Positions 53,800-63,723 of a stretch of DNA of 64,000 nt are shown here, in pieces; position 1 is the first letter of the stretch; each line of letters begins with the position of its first letter. Where the stretch lies: NCBI GenBank assembly GCA_944325445.1, contig CALVAG010000002.1:164442-228441 (forward strand), in the 5' to 3' direction. The DNA is from an uncultured Bacteroidales bacterium (GTDB lineage: Bacteria > Bacteroidota > Bacteroidia > Bacteroidales > UBA932). The notes under the pieces are model-generated. The model was not told the origin of the DNA and ran no database searches. It saw nothing but the letters and a program-made list of their open reading frames with translations. The translations under genes were made by a program, and so were the position numbers.

Positions 53800-54948
53800 A
53801 TGATAACCAACAGAAGAAATTTTCTTAAATCGGCAGGAATGCTTACAGCAGCTGCAGCCCTTTTCAATCCCGCATCTCTTTTTGCGCAGAGGGGGACGAA
53901 AAACGGAGGTTCGAGCAAAGTCATGAAACTGGAATTCGAACCGTACGAACTGCAATTCAAACACGCTTTTGCAATCTCCACCCTTACAAGGACAACTACC
54001 CCCATAGTACTTACCAGGATTACTTACGACGGATATACCGGTTACGGCGAGGCCTCTATGCCCCCATATCTCGGGGAGTCTCATGCTTCTGTACTCGATT
54101 TCCTTAAAAGAGTGGATCTTTCGCAGTTCAGTTCTCCATTCATGATAGAGGACATAATGGCGTATGTAGATTCGATCTCTACCAATAACTGTGCGGCAAA
54201 GGCTTCGATAGATATAGCGCTTCATGATCTGGTGGGCAAGATAATGGGCCAGCCGTGGTGGAAAATCTGGGGGTTCGACCCTCAGGACTGTCCCAATACT
54301 TCATACACTGTAGGGCTTGATACACGCGATATAATCATTGAAAAGACCAAAGAGGCCGCACCTTATAAGGTTATCAAGGTAAAACTCGGCCACGACGAGG
54401 CTACCGACAAGATGTTGATAAATACTATCCGTGAGGTTACCGATACCGTCATATGCGTCGATGCAAACCAGGGCTGGAAAGACAAACAGTATGCTCTGGA
54501 TATGATCAACTGGCTTGCGGAGAGGAATGTGAACATGATAGAGCAGCCTCTGTCGAAGTATATGCTCGACGATACCGCATGGCTTACGGAGCGCAGCCCG
54601 CTTCCTATAATCGCAGACGAGGCTTGCCAGAGATTGGCGGACGTGAAAAAACTGCACGGCGCATATTCCGGAATAAACATAAAATTGATGAAATGTACCG
54701 GCATGCGAGAGGCCAGGGAGATGGTGACACTGGCCCAGGCTTTGGGAATGAAACTCATGATAGGCTGTATGAGCGAGACATCATGCGCAATTTCGGCTGC
54801 CGCGCAGTTGGCTCCGAAGATGCAATGGGTAGATCTCGACGGCAACCTTCTCATTACCAACGACCGTTTCTCAGGCGGCATGAAGATTGTAGACGGCAAG
54901 GTGACTCTCCCCGATAAACCGGGTCTGGGTATAGAGCCTGTGAAATAG
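53800..54948 (+). CDS. L-Ala-D/L-Glu-type dipeptide epimerase with Tat-like signal
   Basis: A 382-residue enolase-superfamily enzyme. The catalytic pair is Lys193-x-Lys195 (KVIKVKLG) and Lys295 (IKLMK), with metal ligands Asp221, Glu248 and Asp273. It should convert L-Ala-D-Glu to L-Ala-L-Glu during murein recycling. The N-terminus (TNRRNFLKSAGMLTAAAALF) carries a twin-arginine-like motif followed by a hydrophobic stretch. Export is unusual for this enzyme, which elsewhere is cytosolic. It lies 16 bases after the NlpC/P60 gene. Confidence 0.9.
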   Translation: MITNRRNFLKSAGMLTAAAALFNPASLFAQRGTKNGGSSKVMKLEFEPYELQFKHAFAISTLTRTTTPIVLTRITYDGYTGYGEASMPPYLGESHASVLDFLKRVDLSQFSSPFMIEDIMAYVDSISTNNCAAKASIDIALHDLVGKIMGQPWWKIWGFDPQDCPNTSYTVGLDTRDIIIEKTKEAAPYKVIKVKLGHDEATDKMLINTIREVTDTVICVDANQGWKDKQYALDMINWLAERNVNMIEQPLSKYMLDDTAWLTERSPLPIIADEACQRLADVKKLHGAYSGINIKLMKCTGMREAREMVTLAQALGMKLMIGCMSETSCAISAAAQLAPKMQWVDLDGNLLITNDRFSGGMKIVDGKVTLPDKPGLGIEPVK

Positions 54949-54984
54949 CTGTGTAATAATAAACAAGTTTAAAATCGAAGAGAT

Positions 54985-55266
54985 ATGGCAAGTTTAAGAA
55001 GAATAAAAAAAGATGTCGTTTTTATGATCAATGAGGTAATTTCCGATTGCTGGATGTACACATATCTTCATGAAGACGGAGATATGGAAGAGGCCGGAAA
55101 GATTATCTCGGATGCCATTGCTATGGGAGACGATATGTTCGAGAGGATAAACAGATATCCTAAAGAGAATGCAGGTGCATACTTTAATGAAATCAATAAG
55201 GATCTTGCGGTGAAAACCGATGAACTTTTCAAAAGAGTAAGCGCTTTGGCAAAAAAGAAAAAATAA
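54985..55266 (+). CDS. conserved hypothetical protein, 93 residues
   Basis: A small, mostly helical protein with a basic start (MASLRRIKKDVVFMINEVISDC) and a Lys-rich end (KKKK). Acidic residues cluster in the middle. There is no signal peptide or membrane segment. It resembles short proteins seen in other Bacteroidota, but no function is known. It lies 36 bases after the epimerase and ends one base before the converging peptidase gene. Confidence 0.7.
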   Translation: MASLRRIKKDVVFMINEVISDCWMYTYLHEDGDMEEAGKIISDAIAMGDDMFERINRYPKENAGAYFNEINKDLAVKTDELFKRVSALAKKKK

Positions 55267-55893
55267 TCAGGACGACACTCTTTTCAGAAGCGAAGAGTAT
55301 TTCCGCAATGTGCGGGAGTACTCTTTCTCTTTTCCCCTGCAGGCAAGATTGACCAGTGCATGGAATTTTTCCCCGTGGTTGGGGTAGACAAGATGACACA
55401 GTTCATGTATGATAATGTAGTCGCATAACTCTTGCGGCAGGTTTACAAGATGCATATTCAGGTTGATATTTTTCTTTGATGAGCAATTTCCCCAATTTGA
55501 CCTGTTGTTTTTTATAAAGAGCCTGTTGTAACTGAACGGGGAGCTTACAGTAAAGCCGAATCTGTTCCTGACTTTTATGGTATCGTTCAATTTCCGTGCA
55601 TTGAAAGCCAGTCTTTCGGGAAGAATTTCATGGGCGCGAATTCTTATATCCCTAAGTTCCTGTGCCGTATAAGGAGGCTGTGCGGCAGCCTTTTCCCTTG
55701 CCCTCCCGGCAAAGAGCAGTATCTTCTCCAGATTCTCTTCTACAAATTTGCGTGCCGTTTCATATTGTAGAAAACAGGGAAAGGAGACGCGTATCTCCCC
55801 TTTTGAATTTACGGATGCGCGTATTGTCTTGTTCTTTGCGGATTTTACGTAAAGTACGTTTCCGAGTACAGGATGTGCAATATTTTTTTGCAT
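55267..55893 (-). CDS. YgjP-type metallopeptidase (DUF45/M48-like)
   Basis: A 208-residue protein with an HELCH zinc motif near residue 165 (IIHELCHLVYPNHGEKF) and the typical upstream SNWGNCSSKKNINLN segment. The third ligand is probably in the NHGEKFH region. There is no signal peptide, so it is cytosolic. Substrates of this family are unknown. It converges on the 93-residue gene. Its promoter box lies only four bases before the ATG. Confidence 0.88.
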   Translation of the reverse strand: MQKNIAHPVLGNVLYVKSAKNKTIRASVNSKGEIRVSFPCFLQYETARKFVEENLEKILLFAGRAREKAAAQPPYTAQELRDIRIRAHEILPERLAFNARKLNDTIKVRNRFGFTVSSPFSYNRLFIKNNRSNWGNCSSKKNINLNMHLVNLPQELCDYIIIHELCHLVYPNHGEKFHALVNLACRGKEKEYSRTLRKYSSLLKRVSS

Positions 55894-55897
55894 TGCG

Positions 55898-55905
55898 CAA
55901 ATGTA
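55898..55905 (-). promoter_or_regulatory. -7 box giving a probably leaderless mRNA
   Basis: TACATTTG on the minus strand ends four bases before the ATG at 55893. Transcription would start at or just before the start codon. No -33 match is clear. Confidence 0.5.
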
Positions 55906-55930
55906 TGGATTTTATATTTTTAAGAAAAAT

Positions 55931-55960
55931 CTTGACAGATAAAAATTTTTAGCTACATTT
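55931..55960 (+). promoter_or_regulatory. promoter of rpsO
   Basis: A -33 TTGACA at 55931-55936 and a -7 TACATTTG at 55953-55960, at the standard spacing. It leaves a leader of about 35 bases before rpsO. Confidence 0.7.
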
Positions 55961-56000
55961 GCACTCCCGATTTTGGGGTAACAAATAAAATCTTAGCAAA

Positions 56001-56276
56001 ATGGCAGAGTATTTATCACCTGACAAAAAGCAAGAGATTTTCGCTAAATACGGAAAGTCTAATACGGACACCGGCTCAGTTGAGAGTCAAGTTGCTTTAT
56101 TTTCCTACCGTATCGCTCATTTGACAGAGCATCTGAAAGACAACAAGAAAGATTTTGTAACACAAAGATCTTTGGTAAAACTTGTAGGTCAAAGACGCCG
56201 TCTTCTGGATTATGTCAAGAGAAAAGATATTGAGAGATACAGGGCTATTCTGAAGGCACTCAACCTTCGTAAATAG
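56001..56276 (+). CDS. rpsO: 30S ribosomal protein S15
   Basis: A 91-residue helical protein. Landmarks are NTDTGSVESQVALFSYRI, LKDNKKDFVTQRSLVKLVGQRRRLLDYVKRKD and RYRAILKALNLRK. S15 binds 16S rRNA in the platform and makes bridge B4. rpsO is followed by pnp, as in many bacteria, but here a terminator and a new promoter separate them. Confidence 0.98.
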   Translation: MAEYLSPDKKQEIFAKYGKSNTDTGSVESQVALFSYRIAHLTEHLKDNKKDFVTQRSLVKLVGQRRRLLDYVKRKDIERYRAILKALNLRK

Positions 56277-56293
56277 TGATATGGAAATAGATG

Positions 56294-56328
56294 GAACTGC
56301 CGGGGTATGCCGGCAGTTCTTTTTTTTT
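56294..56328 (+). terminator. intrinsic terminator after rpsO
   Basis: A 10-bp perfect stem (56294-56303 with 56310-56319) and a six-base loop, followed by nine T. Confidence 0.9.
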
Positions 56329-56340
56329 GACAATATTGTC

Positions 56341-56348
56341 TATCTTTG
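56341..56348 (+). promoter_or_regulatory. -7 box of pnp
   Basis: TATCTTTG directly after the rpsO terminator. No -33 motif lies at the expected distance. Confidence 0.55.
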
Positions 56349-56385
56349 CACGCATTATAATTATGTAGCGGTCTGTCAACAAAAG

Positions 56386-56483
56386 GTAACTCGCGGCAGG
56401 CTGCTCCGATGTTGAAATAAGTTTAATTTAAACTCTCATAGGGAGAGGCGAGTTACATGGGAATACGTAATGAATATAGTTAA
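56386..56483 (+). promoter_or_regulatory. structured pnp leader with overlapping upstream ORF
   Basis: The pnp leader has an outer stem, 56386-56394 with 56448-56456 (9 bp, perfect), that encloses a hairpin 56433-56437 with 56443-56447 abutting it. Directly after the outer stem, an ATG at 56457 opens an eight-codon ORF (MGIRNEYS) ending at 56483, past the pnp ATG at 56470 in another frame. In enterobacteria a leader stem cut by RNase III lets PNPase repress itself. A similar control here is inference. Confidence 0.5.
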
Positions 56484-58680
56484 AAAGAGCATCAGATTAG
56501 ATGATGGCAGAGTAATTGAAATCGAAACCGGCAAATTGGCCAAACAGGCAGACGGTTCGGTAGTGGTAAGAATGGGCGACACGATGTTGCTCGCAGCAGT
56601 AACTTGCGCAAAAGATGCCAAGGAGGATGTAGACTTTATGCCTCTGCAGGTAGATTACAAGGAAAAATTTGCAGCAGCCGGCCGTTTCCCGGGCGGATTC
56701 ATGAAGAGAGAAGGTAAGGCATCCGATGCCGAAATTTTAGTGGCAAGGCTTATCGACAGGGCTTTGAGGCCTCTCTTCCCGGATGATTTCCACGCCGAAG
56801 TGTTTGTAACCGTAAATCTTATATCGGCAGAAAAAGAGATAATGCCGGACGCTTTGGCCGGTCTTGCTGCATCTGCGGCTCTTGCAGTCAGCGATATTCC
56901 TTTCGGAGGCCCCATTTCGGAGGTGCGCGTTGCCAGAATCGATGGTAAATTCCGTATAAATCCTACATATTCCGAGTTGGAAAATGCAGACCTCGACATA
57001 ATGGTGGCTGCCACGATCGACAACATTATGATGGTCGAGGGAGAGATGAAGGAGGTCAGCGAAGCGGTTATGCTCGACGCCATCAAGTTTGCTCATGAAG
57101 CTATAAAAGTACAGTGCAAGGCTCAGTTGGAACTTATGGAGGAGGTAGGCAAATGCGAAAAGAGAACCTACTGCCATGAGAAAAACGATGAAGAGCTCAA
57201 AGAGGCCTGCCACAAATATTGTTACGACAAATGCTATGCAATAGCCAAGGCAGGAACATCGAAACATGAGAGGACCGATGCTTTCGAGGCGTTGCAGCAG
57301 GAGTTTCTGGAGACTCTTCCCGAGGAGGAGAGAGAGGAGAAGGCCTCTATGGTCGCCCGTTATTTCCATGCAGTGGAGAAGGAGGCGATGCGCAATATGA
57401 TTCTCGATGAAGGCATCAGGCTCGACGGCAGGACCACGACCCAGATACGTCCTATCTGGTGCGAGGTAGATTACCTCCCTTGCGCTCACGGATCTGCGAT
57501 ATTTACAAGGGGCGAGACCCAGTCGCTGACAACTGTCACATTGGGAACAAAACTGGATATGAAGGAGATGGACGAAGTGCTCGTGCAGCGCACGGAACCG
57601 TTCGTACTTCATTACAACTTCCCCCCGTTCTCCACTGGCGAGGCCAAGGCCCAAAGAGGTGTGGGCCGCAGGGAGATAGGTCACGGAAACCTGGCCTTCA
57701 GAGCCCTCAAGCCGATGGTTCCTGTAGGGGAAGAGAATCCGTATGCGGTCAGAGTTGTTTCAGATATTCTTGAGTCCAACGGCTCGTCATCCATGGCTAC
57801 GGTATGTGCGGGAACGCTTGCTTTGATGGATTCGGGAATAAAACTCAAAAAACCCGTTGCAGGTATAGCAATGGGCCTTATATCTGATTCGAAGAGCGGC
57901 AAATATGCGATTCTTTCCGATATTCTCGGAGATGAGGACCATCTCGGAGATATGGACTTCAAGGTTGCCGGAACAAAAGACGGTATTACCGCTACCCAAA
58001 TGGATATAAAGGTAGACGGCCTTTCATACGATGTGCTCGAGAGGGCATTGGAGCAGGCTCGTCAGGGAAGGATGCACATTATGGGCGAGATGATGAAATG
58101 TATCAGCGAACCTCGTGCAGACCTCAAACCTCATGCACCGCGCATAGTACAGATAACGGTTCCCGGTGAATTCATAGGTGCTATTATAGGTAAAGGCGGA
58201 GAGGTTATACAAAATATCCAGAAGACGACAGGTACGGTAATAACCATAACGGAGGACTCGCAACGCGAAGTCGGCGTAGTGGATATCTTCGGAACGAATA
58301 AAGAGGGCATGGATCAGGCTCTTGAATGGATCAAGGGTATTACTACGGTTCCCGAAGTAGGACAGGTTTACAAAGGGAAGGTGGTTTCCATATTGGATTT
58401 CGGCGCCTTTGTAGAGATTCTTCCGGGCAAAGAGGGGCTTTTGCATATCTCCGAAATCGACTGGAGAAAATTGGACAAGGTCGAAGACGTGCTCCATGTA
58501 GGCGATGAAGTGGAGGTGAAATTACTTGAAATCGACCCCAAGACCGGCAAAATGAGACTTTCAAGAAGGGTGCTTATAGAAAAGCCGGAAGGTTATGTAG
58601 AGCCTGCCCGCAAACCTCGTCCGGAGAACGGCGAGCGTAAGAAACCGTTCAGTAAAAACGGAAGGGGAGGCAATAAATAG
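56470..58680 (+). CDS. pnp: polynucleotide phosphorylase
   Basis: A 736-residue trimeric enzyme that degrades RNA 3' to 5' with phosphate. Two RNase PH cores (about 10-220 and 325-555) are joined by a helical domain. The second core has [33 protein letters not shown] domain ([19 protein letters not shown]) and an S1 domain ([31 protein letters not shown]) follow. The end is basic, rich in Arg, Lys and Asn. ATG 56470 fits the family start. Confidence 0.97.
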   Translation: MNIVKKSIRLDDGRVIEIETGKLAKQADGSVVVRMGDTMLLAAVTCAKDAKEDVDFMPLQVDYKEKFAAAGRFPGGFMKREGKASDAEILVARLIDRALRPLFPDDFHAEVFVTVNLISAEKEIMPDALAGLAASAALAVSDIPFGGPISEVRVARIDGKFRINPTYSELENADLDIMVAATIDNIMMVEGEMKEVSEAVMLDAIKFAHEAIKVQCKAQLELMEEVGKCEKRTYCHEKNDEELKEACHKYCYDKCYAIAKAGTSKHERTDAFEALQQEFLETLPEEEREEKASMVARYFHAVEKEAMRNMILDEGIRLDGRTTTQIRPIWCEVDYLPCAHGSAIFTRGETQSLTTVTLGTKLDMKEMDEVLVQRTEPFVLHYNFPPFSTGEAKAQRGVGRREIGHGNLAFRALKPMVPVGEENPYAVRVVSDILESNGSSSMATVCAGTLALMDSGIKLKKPVAGIAMGLISDSKSGKYAILSDILGDEDHLGDMDFKVAGTKDGITATQMDIKVDGLSYDVLERALEQARQGRMHIMGEMMKCISEPRADLKPHAPRIVQITVPGEFIGAIIGKGGEVIQNIQKTTGTVITITEDSQREVGVVDIFGTNKEGMDQALEWIKGITTVPEVGQVYKGKVVSILDFGAFVEILPGKEGLLHISEIDWRKLDKVEDVLHVGDEVEVKLLEIDPKTGKMRLSRRVLIEKPEGYVEPARKPRPENGERKKPFSKNGRGGNK

Positions 58681-58695
58681 ATTCACAGGTAAAAG

Positions 58696-58732
58696 AAAGA
58701 GAGGCAGGTTTTTAATCCGCCCCTCTTTTTTA
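58696..58732 (+). terminator. putative terminator between pnp and glyA
   Basis: An imperfect stem, with AAAGAGAGG and a two-base GG top paired with CC and CCCCTCTTT, followed by TTTT. It lies between two converging genes. Confidence 0.5.
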
Positions 58733-58761
58733 TTTGATTCAATTCCGGAAAAGGAATGCCA

Positions 58762-60042
58762 TTACCATGCGTTGAGAGGTCTTCCGCTCATAAGCTGGCG
58801 TACTGCACCCTTGACTTCATCTATGACTGCAGGATTGTCGATATTGCCCAGTACTTTGTCTATCAAATCTACGATTACCGGCATCTCTTTTTCCGTGAGA
58901 CCGCGTGATGTTATCGCAGGACTTCCCACCCTGATTCCTGAAGTCTGGAACGGCGAACGGCTGTCGAACGGCACCATATTTTTGTTTACGGTTATATCGG
59001 CCTGTACCAGAATCTTCTCGGCCGCCTTGCCTGTCAGTTCAGGGAATTTGGTTCTCAAATCTATCAGCATTACGTGGTTGTCTGTACCGCCGGAGACGAC
59101 TTTATATCCTTTGGCGATGAAAGCATCCGCCATTGCTGCGGCATTTTTCTTTACCTGTACCTGATAATCTTTGAATTCAGGCTGGAGAGCTTCGTAGAAC
59201 GAAACGGCTTTTGCCGCTATGCAATGCTCGAGAGGGCCTCCCTGCACTCCCGGGAATACACTTGAATTGAGCACTGCAGACATTTTCTTGATTTCACCCT
59301 TAGGCGTCCTGAGACCGAAAGGATTGTCGAAATCCTTGCCCATAAGTATGATACCCCCTCTCGGGCCTCTTAATGTTTTGTGTGTGGTAGAGGTAACTAT
59401 GTGGGCATATTTTACGGGATTGCTTAAAAGGCCTGCGGCTATCAGACCTGCCGGATGTGCCATGTCTACCATTAGAAGCGCTCCTACTTTGTCCGCTATA
59501 TCGCGCATTCTTTTCCAATCCCATTCTCTCGAATAGGCGGAAGCGCCGCCGATTATCAATTTTGGTTTGTACTCCAAAGCCTTTCTTTCCATCTCGTCGT
59601 AATCTATAAGGCCCGTCTCTTCATTGAGCCCGTAAGCTACAGGATGGTAAAGGATACCCGACATATTTACGGGCGAGCCGTGTGTCAGGTGGCCTCCATG
59701 CGAAAGGTCCAGTCCCATAAAGGTATCGCCGGGTTTAAGGCAAGCCATCATGACCGCCATGTTGGCTTGAGCTCCTGAGTGAGGCTGTACATTGGCATAT
59801 TCGGCATCGAAAAGTTTGCAGACCCTGTCAATTGCAAGCTGCTCTATCTGATCTATGACTTCGCAACCGCCGTAATAGCGTGCTCCCGGATAGCCCTCTG
59901 CATATTTGTTCGTGCAGACAGAGCCCAATGCAGCCAATACGTTGTCGGAAACGAAATTCTCGGAAGCTATAAGCTCTATGCCGTGCAACTGTCTGTTTTC
60001 CTCTTTCTTGATCAATTCAGATATTTGAAGATCCTGTTTCAT
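58762..60042 (-). CDS. glyA: serine hydroxymethyltransferase
   Basis: A 426-residue PLP enzyme that interconverts serine and glycine with tetrahydrofolate, feeding one-carbon metabolism. The PLP lysine lies in [15 protein letters not shown]. Other landmarks are [16 protein letters not shown] and [18 protein letters not shown] threonine dehydrogenase, which also leads to glycine, is elsewhere in the window. It converges on pnp. Confidence 0.97.
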   Translation of the reverse strand: MKQDLQISELIKKEENRQLHGIELIASENFVSDNVLAALGSVCTNKYAEGYPGARYYGGCEVIDQIEQLAIDRVCKLFDAEYANVQPHSGAQANMAVMMACLKPGDTFMGLDLSHGGHLTHGSPVNMSGILYHPVAYGLNEETGLIDYDEMERKALEYKPKLIIGGASAYSREWDWKRMRDIADKVGALLMVDMAHPAGLIAAGLLSNPVKYAHIVTSTTHKTLRGPRGGIILMGKDFDNPFGLRTPKGEIKKMSAVLNSSVFPGVQGGPLEHCIAAKAVSFYEALQPEFKDYQVQVKKNAAAMADAFIAKGYKVVSGGTDNHVMLIDLRTKFPELTGKAAEKILVQADITVNKNMVPFDSRSPFQTSGIRVGSPAITSRGLTEKEMPVIVDLIDKVLGNIDNPAVIDEVKGAVRQLMSGRPLNAW

Positions 60043-60088
60043 ATTTAAAAAGTTTACTTTAATTCCGTTTTAAAGCGCATTCAAGCTA

Positions 60089-60096
60089 CAAATTTA
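60089..60096 (-). promoter_or_regulatory. -7 box of glyA
   Basis: TAAATTTG on the minus strand, 46 bases before the glyA ATG; matches TAnnTTTG. Confidence 0.45.
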
Positions 60097-60149
60097 TATT
60101 ATTAATTTTATTTTCCTCGGAGAATTGGTGTTTTTTTAGACAATTAAAT

Positions 60150-60157
60150 TATCTTTG
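60150..60157 (+). promoter_or_regulatory. -7 box of the SpoU methyltransferase gene
   Basis: TATCTTTG, 29 bases before the ATG at 60187. Confidence 0.6.
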
Positions 60158-60186
60158 CGCCTTACTTTTTAAGAGAGATTCCATTC

Positions 60187-60723
60187 ATGTATAGAAAGTT
60201 GCGCAACGATGAGCTGAACCGTCTCTCTGCACTGGAGTTCAAAAGTGCAGAAAAACTTCCCGTGGCGGTGGTATTGGATAATGTGCGCAGCCAACATAAT
60301 ATAGGTTCGGCATTCAGGACGGCGGATTCATTTCTTATAGAGAAGGTATATCTGTGCGGAATATGCGCAGTGCCTCCTACTCCCGAGATACACAAGTCTG
60401 CTCTCGGAGCTGAATTTTCGGTAGAGTGGGAATATTTTGGGAAAACGTCGGATGCCGTAACGGAATTGAAGGAGAAAGGTTATAAAATTGTAAGTGTGGA
60501 ACAGTCGGAAAATTCCACATGGCTGCAGGATATCGCTCCTGAAAACGGCTGTAAATATGCCCTGATTTTCGGCAACGAGGTTAAAGGCGTGCAGCAGGAG
60601 ATAGTCGATATGAGCGATGAGGTCGTAGAGATTCCGCAATATGGGACCAAGCACTCTTTGAATATATCGGTTTCTGTGGGAGTCGTCTTATGGGAATATG
60701 CTAAAAAACTTAAAATATGTTGA
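60187..60723 (+). CDS. TrmH/SpoU family RNA 2'-O-methyltransferase
   Basis: A 178-residue SPOUT-class enzyme with the trefoil-knot motifs: VVLDNVRSQHNIGSAFRTAD near residues 22-41 and YALIFGNEVKGV, then EIPQYGTKHSLNISVSVGVVLWE near the C-terminus. It methylates ribose in tRNA or rRNA using S-adenosylmethionine. There is no extra RNA-binding domain, so the target is not predicted. It overlaps the protease gene by seven bases. Confidence 0.9.
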   Translation: MYRKLRNDELNRLSALEFKSAEKLPVAVVLDNVRSQHNIGSAFRTADSFLIEKVYLCGICAVPPTPEIHKSALGAEFSVEWEYFGKTSDAVTELKEKGYKIVSVEQSENSTWLQDIAPENGCKYALIFGNEVKGVQQEIVDMSDEVVEIPQYGTKHSLNISVSVGVVLWEYAKKLKIC

Positions 60724-63194
60724 AGAAATTACTTTTTATCCCCGTTTTTATATGTTTTATGACGGCTGCCCATTCTGCGGATGCGGCTGTAGGAATGGTA
60801 ACTGATGTAAAGAAAGATACATCGGATGTAAAAAAGAAAAAGGGACCTGAACTCATAAGCAAGTTCATAAAGCCGGATGCGGAAATCGTAAAAGGCCTTA
60901 CAACGCTTTATGCGCAGGAAGGAAAATACTATATTAATATAAATGATTCTTTGATAGGGCGCGATATACGAATGGTAAGCCGTATATCCAAGGCCGCCGA
61001 GGGGGTGAGATCCAACTTTTCGGGATATGCCGGCGATATTATAAATTCGGCGATGTTCCGTTTCGAAAAGGGGCCCGATGACAAGATTTTCCTTAAATCT
61101 TTGGCATTGAGGGAGCGTTCAGATAGCGTAATGGCAGAAAACGTGGCGAATTCCAATTTTCCTGCAATAGTGGAAGCGTTCGAGATAAAGGCGCAATCTC
61201 CGGATAAGACAGACAACCTTATAGAGATAGGCGATTTCCTGCTTTCCGATTCGGAATATCTCTTTTTCCCCAAGAGATATAAGAAATCGCTGGAAATAGG
61301 TTCGTTGCAAAAGGATAAATCATATATCTCATCTATCAGGACCTTCCCTATAAATACGGAATTCAAGGTGGTTCATACATATGCCCGCCAGATGGGGTCT
61401 CCTACAATAACATACGAGTTGAATGCATCGTTCGTGCTTTTGCCCGAGGTGCCTATGACGCCGCGCTATGCAGATGACAGGGTGGGCTATTTTACGGTAA
61501 CCTATACGGATTTCGACAGAAACCCGCAAAAGGTGGAGCGTACCAGCATGATTACCCGGTGGAGGCTCGAGCCCAAACCGGAAGATGTGGAGAAGTATAA
61601 AAACGGCGAACTGGTGGAGCCTGCAAAACCGATAGTCTTTTATATAGACCCGGCAACTCCGAAAGAGTGGGTCCCGTATCTTATACAGGGAGTAAACGAT
61701 TGGCAGGCGGCTTTTGAAAAGGCCGGATTCAAAAATGCGATTTATGCTCTCGAAGCTCCCACATTCGAGGAGGACTCTACATGGTCTTTGGAAGATGCAC
61801 GCCATTCGGCGATAGTCTACAAACCGTCGAGCATAGCAAATGCAAGCGGCCCGCATGTGAATGACCCCCGTTCGGGAGAGATAATCGAAAGCCATATAAA
61901 CTGGTATCACAACGTGATGTCGCTGCTCAACAAATGGTACTTCGTACAATGTTCCCCTTCCGATACGGGTGCACGCAAGGTAGTGTTCGACAGCGAGCTT
62001 ATGGGACAATTGATAAGGTTTGTTTCATCGCATGAAGTGGGCCATACATTGGGGTTGCGGCATAATTTCATAGGTTCGGCAATATATGATGCGGAGCAGT
62101 TGAGGGATGTGGAGTTTCTTAAAAAGAACGGCCATGCGACTTCCATAATGGATTATGCGCGATTCAACTATGTGGCCCAGCCGGAAGACAATATCCCGCG
62201 TGAATTGCTCTTCCCGAGGATAAATCACTATGACAAATGGGCGATAGAGTGGGGTTACAGAAGATTCCCCGAAATTGACGATCCGGTAAAGGAACTGCCG
62301 CAAATCAACGGATGGATAGTCGAGAAGACAAAGAATCCTTATCTGCTTTTCGGAACAGAGCGCAGTTTCAGCGATCCGCGTCTGCAATCCGAAGATTTGG
62401 GGAGCGATCATACCAAAAGCAATGAGTATGGAATCAGGAATCTTAAATATATAATGAAACATATCGAAGATTGGACTATCCTGCCGAATGAGGGGTACGA
62501 CAATCTTAAGACATATCATGGAGAGGTAGTTTCCCAGTACAGGCGTTATCTGCTTCATGTGGCAAAGTGGATAGGCGGAATATATGAAACTCCAAAAAGC
62601 GCGGAACAGCCCGGGGAGGTTTACAGACCCGTAGAAAAACGGATGCAGAAGAAAGCCATGGAATTTTTGGCAGCCCATCTTGCCGATTCCCACAATTGGC
62701 TGGTGCCGGAAAATATTCTTGCAAAGACCGGCGACAGGGCGGAGTCTGTTATCGGCAAGCTATACCAAAGCGTATTCAACAGATTGCTTGACAGGAGAGT
62801 CATGACAAATCTCTATTATGGCGAAATGGTATCGGGCGAAAAGGCATATACGATGGAGAACCTTTACGAAGATTTGAACTCGATGGTGTGGGGGCCGATG
62901 CCGTCAAATAAAAGGGCGGCCATGTATAAAAGGCTGATGCAAAAATATTATGTGAATGCCCTTCTGGACCTCTATACCGGGGATAGGCCTTCATCGGCTT
63001 TGCTGCATCCCGGAACGGCAAGGTTCGACGATAATGCGGATATTCTGTCAATGGCATATTACCAATTGGTTGAACTGCAGAAAAAATTGGCTTCACTGCG
63101 GGGAGCGGAAGCGGATATGGCGCATTACAGATACTTGTCTGATTTGATAGACAGAAAATTGGAACTTGGACATCTGTCGGGATACAATATTTAA
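60717..63194 (+). CDS. exported zinc-dependent metalloprotease (DUF5117/DUF5118 type)
   Basis: An 825-residue protein with a signal peptide (about 1-24). The catalytic motif is His439-Glu440-x-x-His443 with His449 (HEVGHTLGLRHNF), and a later Met-turn (ATSIMDYARFNY) marks a metzincin-type active site. Before it lie the DUF5118 and DUF5117 regions (RDIRMVSRIS, then the YFTVTYTDF segment). This is a family of large secreted or outer-membrane-associated peptidases of unknown substrate in Bacteroidota. It starts inside the end of the SpoU gene. Confidence 0.88.
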   Translation: MLKKLLFIPVFICFMTAAHSADAAVGMVTDVKKDTSDVKKKKGPELISKFIKPDAEIVKGLTTLYAQEGKYYININDSLIGRDIRMVSRISKAAEGVRSNFSGYAGDIINSAMFRFEKGPDDKIFLKSLALRERSDSVMAENVANSNFPAIVEAFEIKAQSPDKTDNLIEIGDFLLSDSEYLFFPKRYKKSLEIGSLQKDKSYISSIRTFPINTEFKVVHTYARQMGSPTITYELNASFVLLPEVPMTPRYADDRVGYFTVTYTDFDRNPQKVERTSMITRWRLEPKPEDVEKYKNGELVEPAKPIVFYIDPATPKEWVPYLIQGVNDWQAAFEKAGFKNAIYALEAPTFEEDSTWSLEDARHSAIVYKPSSIANASGPHVNDPRSGEIIESHINWYHNVMSLLNKWYFVQCSPSDTGARKVVFDSELMGQLIRFVSSHEVGHTLGLRHNFIGSAIYDAEQLRDVEFLKKNGHATSIMDYARFNYVAQPEDNIPRELLFPRINHYDKWAIEWGYRRFPEIDDPVKELPQINGWIVEKTKNPYLLFGTERSFSDPRLQSEDLGSDHTKSNEYGIRNLKYIMKHIEDWTILPNEGYDNLKTYHGEVVSQYRRYLLHVAKWIGGIYETPKSAEQPGEVYRPVEKRMQKKAMEFLAAHLADSHNWLVPENILAKTGDRAESVIGKLYQSVFNRLLDRRVMTNLYYGEMVSGEKAYTMENLYEDLNSMVWGPMPSNKRAAMYKRLMQKYYVNALLDLYTGDRPSSALLHPGTARFDDNADILSMAYYQLVELQKKLASLRGAEADMAHYRYLSDLIDRKLELGHLSGYNI

Positions 63195-63228
63195 ATATTA
63201 AATAATTATTAATTCTAAATCGTTTATT

Positions 63229-63663
63229 ATGAAAAAGTTTTTTGAAGAGTTCAAGATATTTGCCATGAGAGGCAATGTAGTAGACATGGCAGTAGGTATA
63301 ATCATCGGCGGTGCATTCGGCAAGATTGTCAGCTCTTTTGTAGGCGATGTCGTAATGCCGGCGCTCGGTCTGCTTGTAGGCGGCATCGATTTCTCCGATC
63401 TGGCCATTACATTGAAACAGGCTGTAATCGAGAACGGACAGGAGATAGCTCCGGCTGTAACTCTGAGATATGGCGCATTCATTCAGGTTGTAATTGACTT
63501 TATTATTATTGCATTTGCAATCTTCTTGATGATTAAGGCGATGGCTATGCTTCAGAAGAAGAAAGACGAGAGCGAGGCTGCAGCGCCGGCTCCGGAGCCG
63601 CAAATCTCCGAGGAGGAAAAACTCCTTACAGAAATCAGGGATATTCTCAAAGAGAAGAAGTAA
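63229..63663 (+). CDS. mscL: large-conductance mechanosensitive channel
   Basis: A 144-residue membrane protein that opens under hypo-osmotic shock. The N-terminal helix and first span are typical ([41 protein letters not shown]). The second span is at about 84-104. A charged C-terminal helix (residues 108-144) forms the cytosolic bundle. It begins 34 bases after the protease gene with no obvious promoter of its own. Confidence 0.96.
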   Translation: MKKFFEEFKIFAMRGNVVDMAVGIIIGGAFGKIVSSFVGDVVMPALGLLVGGIDFSDLAITLKQAVIENGQEIAPAVTLRYGAFIQVVIDFIIIAFAIFLMIKAMAMLQKKKDESEAAAPAPEPQISEEEKLLTEIRDILKEKK

Positions 63664-63723
63664 TTTGAACAAAAAACGGGTAAAAGCGTTAGTTTAGAAC
63701 CTTATCATTAAAAAAGAGATATC

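Noticed and set aside
62800..63672. Minus-strand open frame of 290 codons opposite the protease end and mscL
   Set aside because: It spans the gap between two sense genes, and its composition is that of an antisense shadow.
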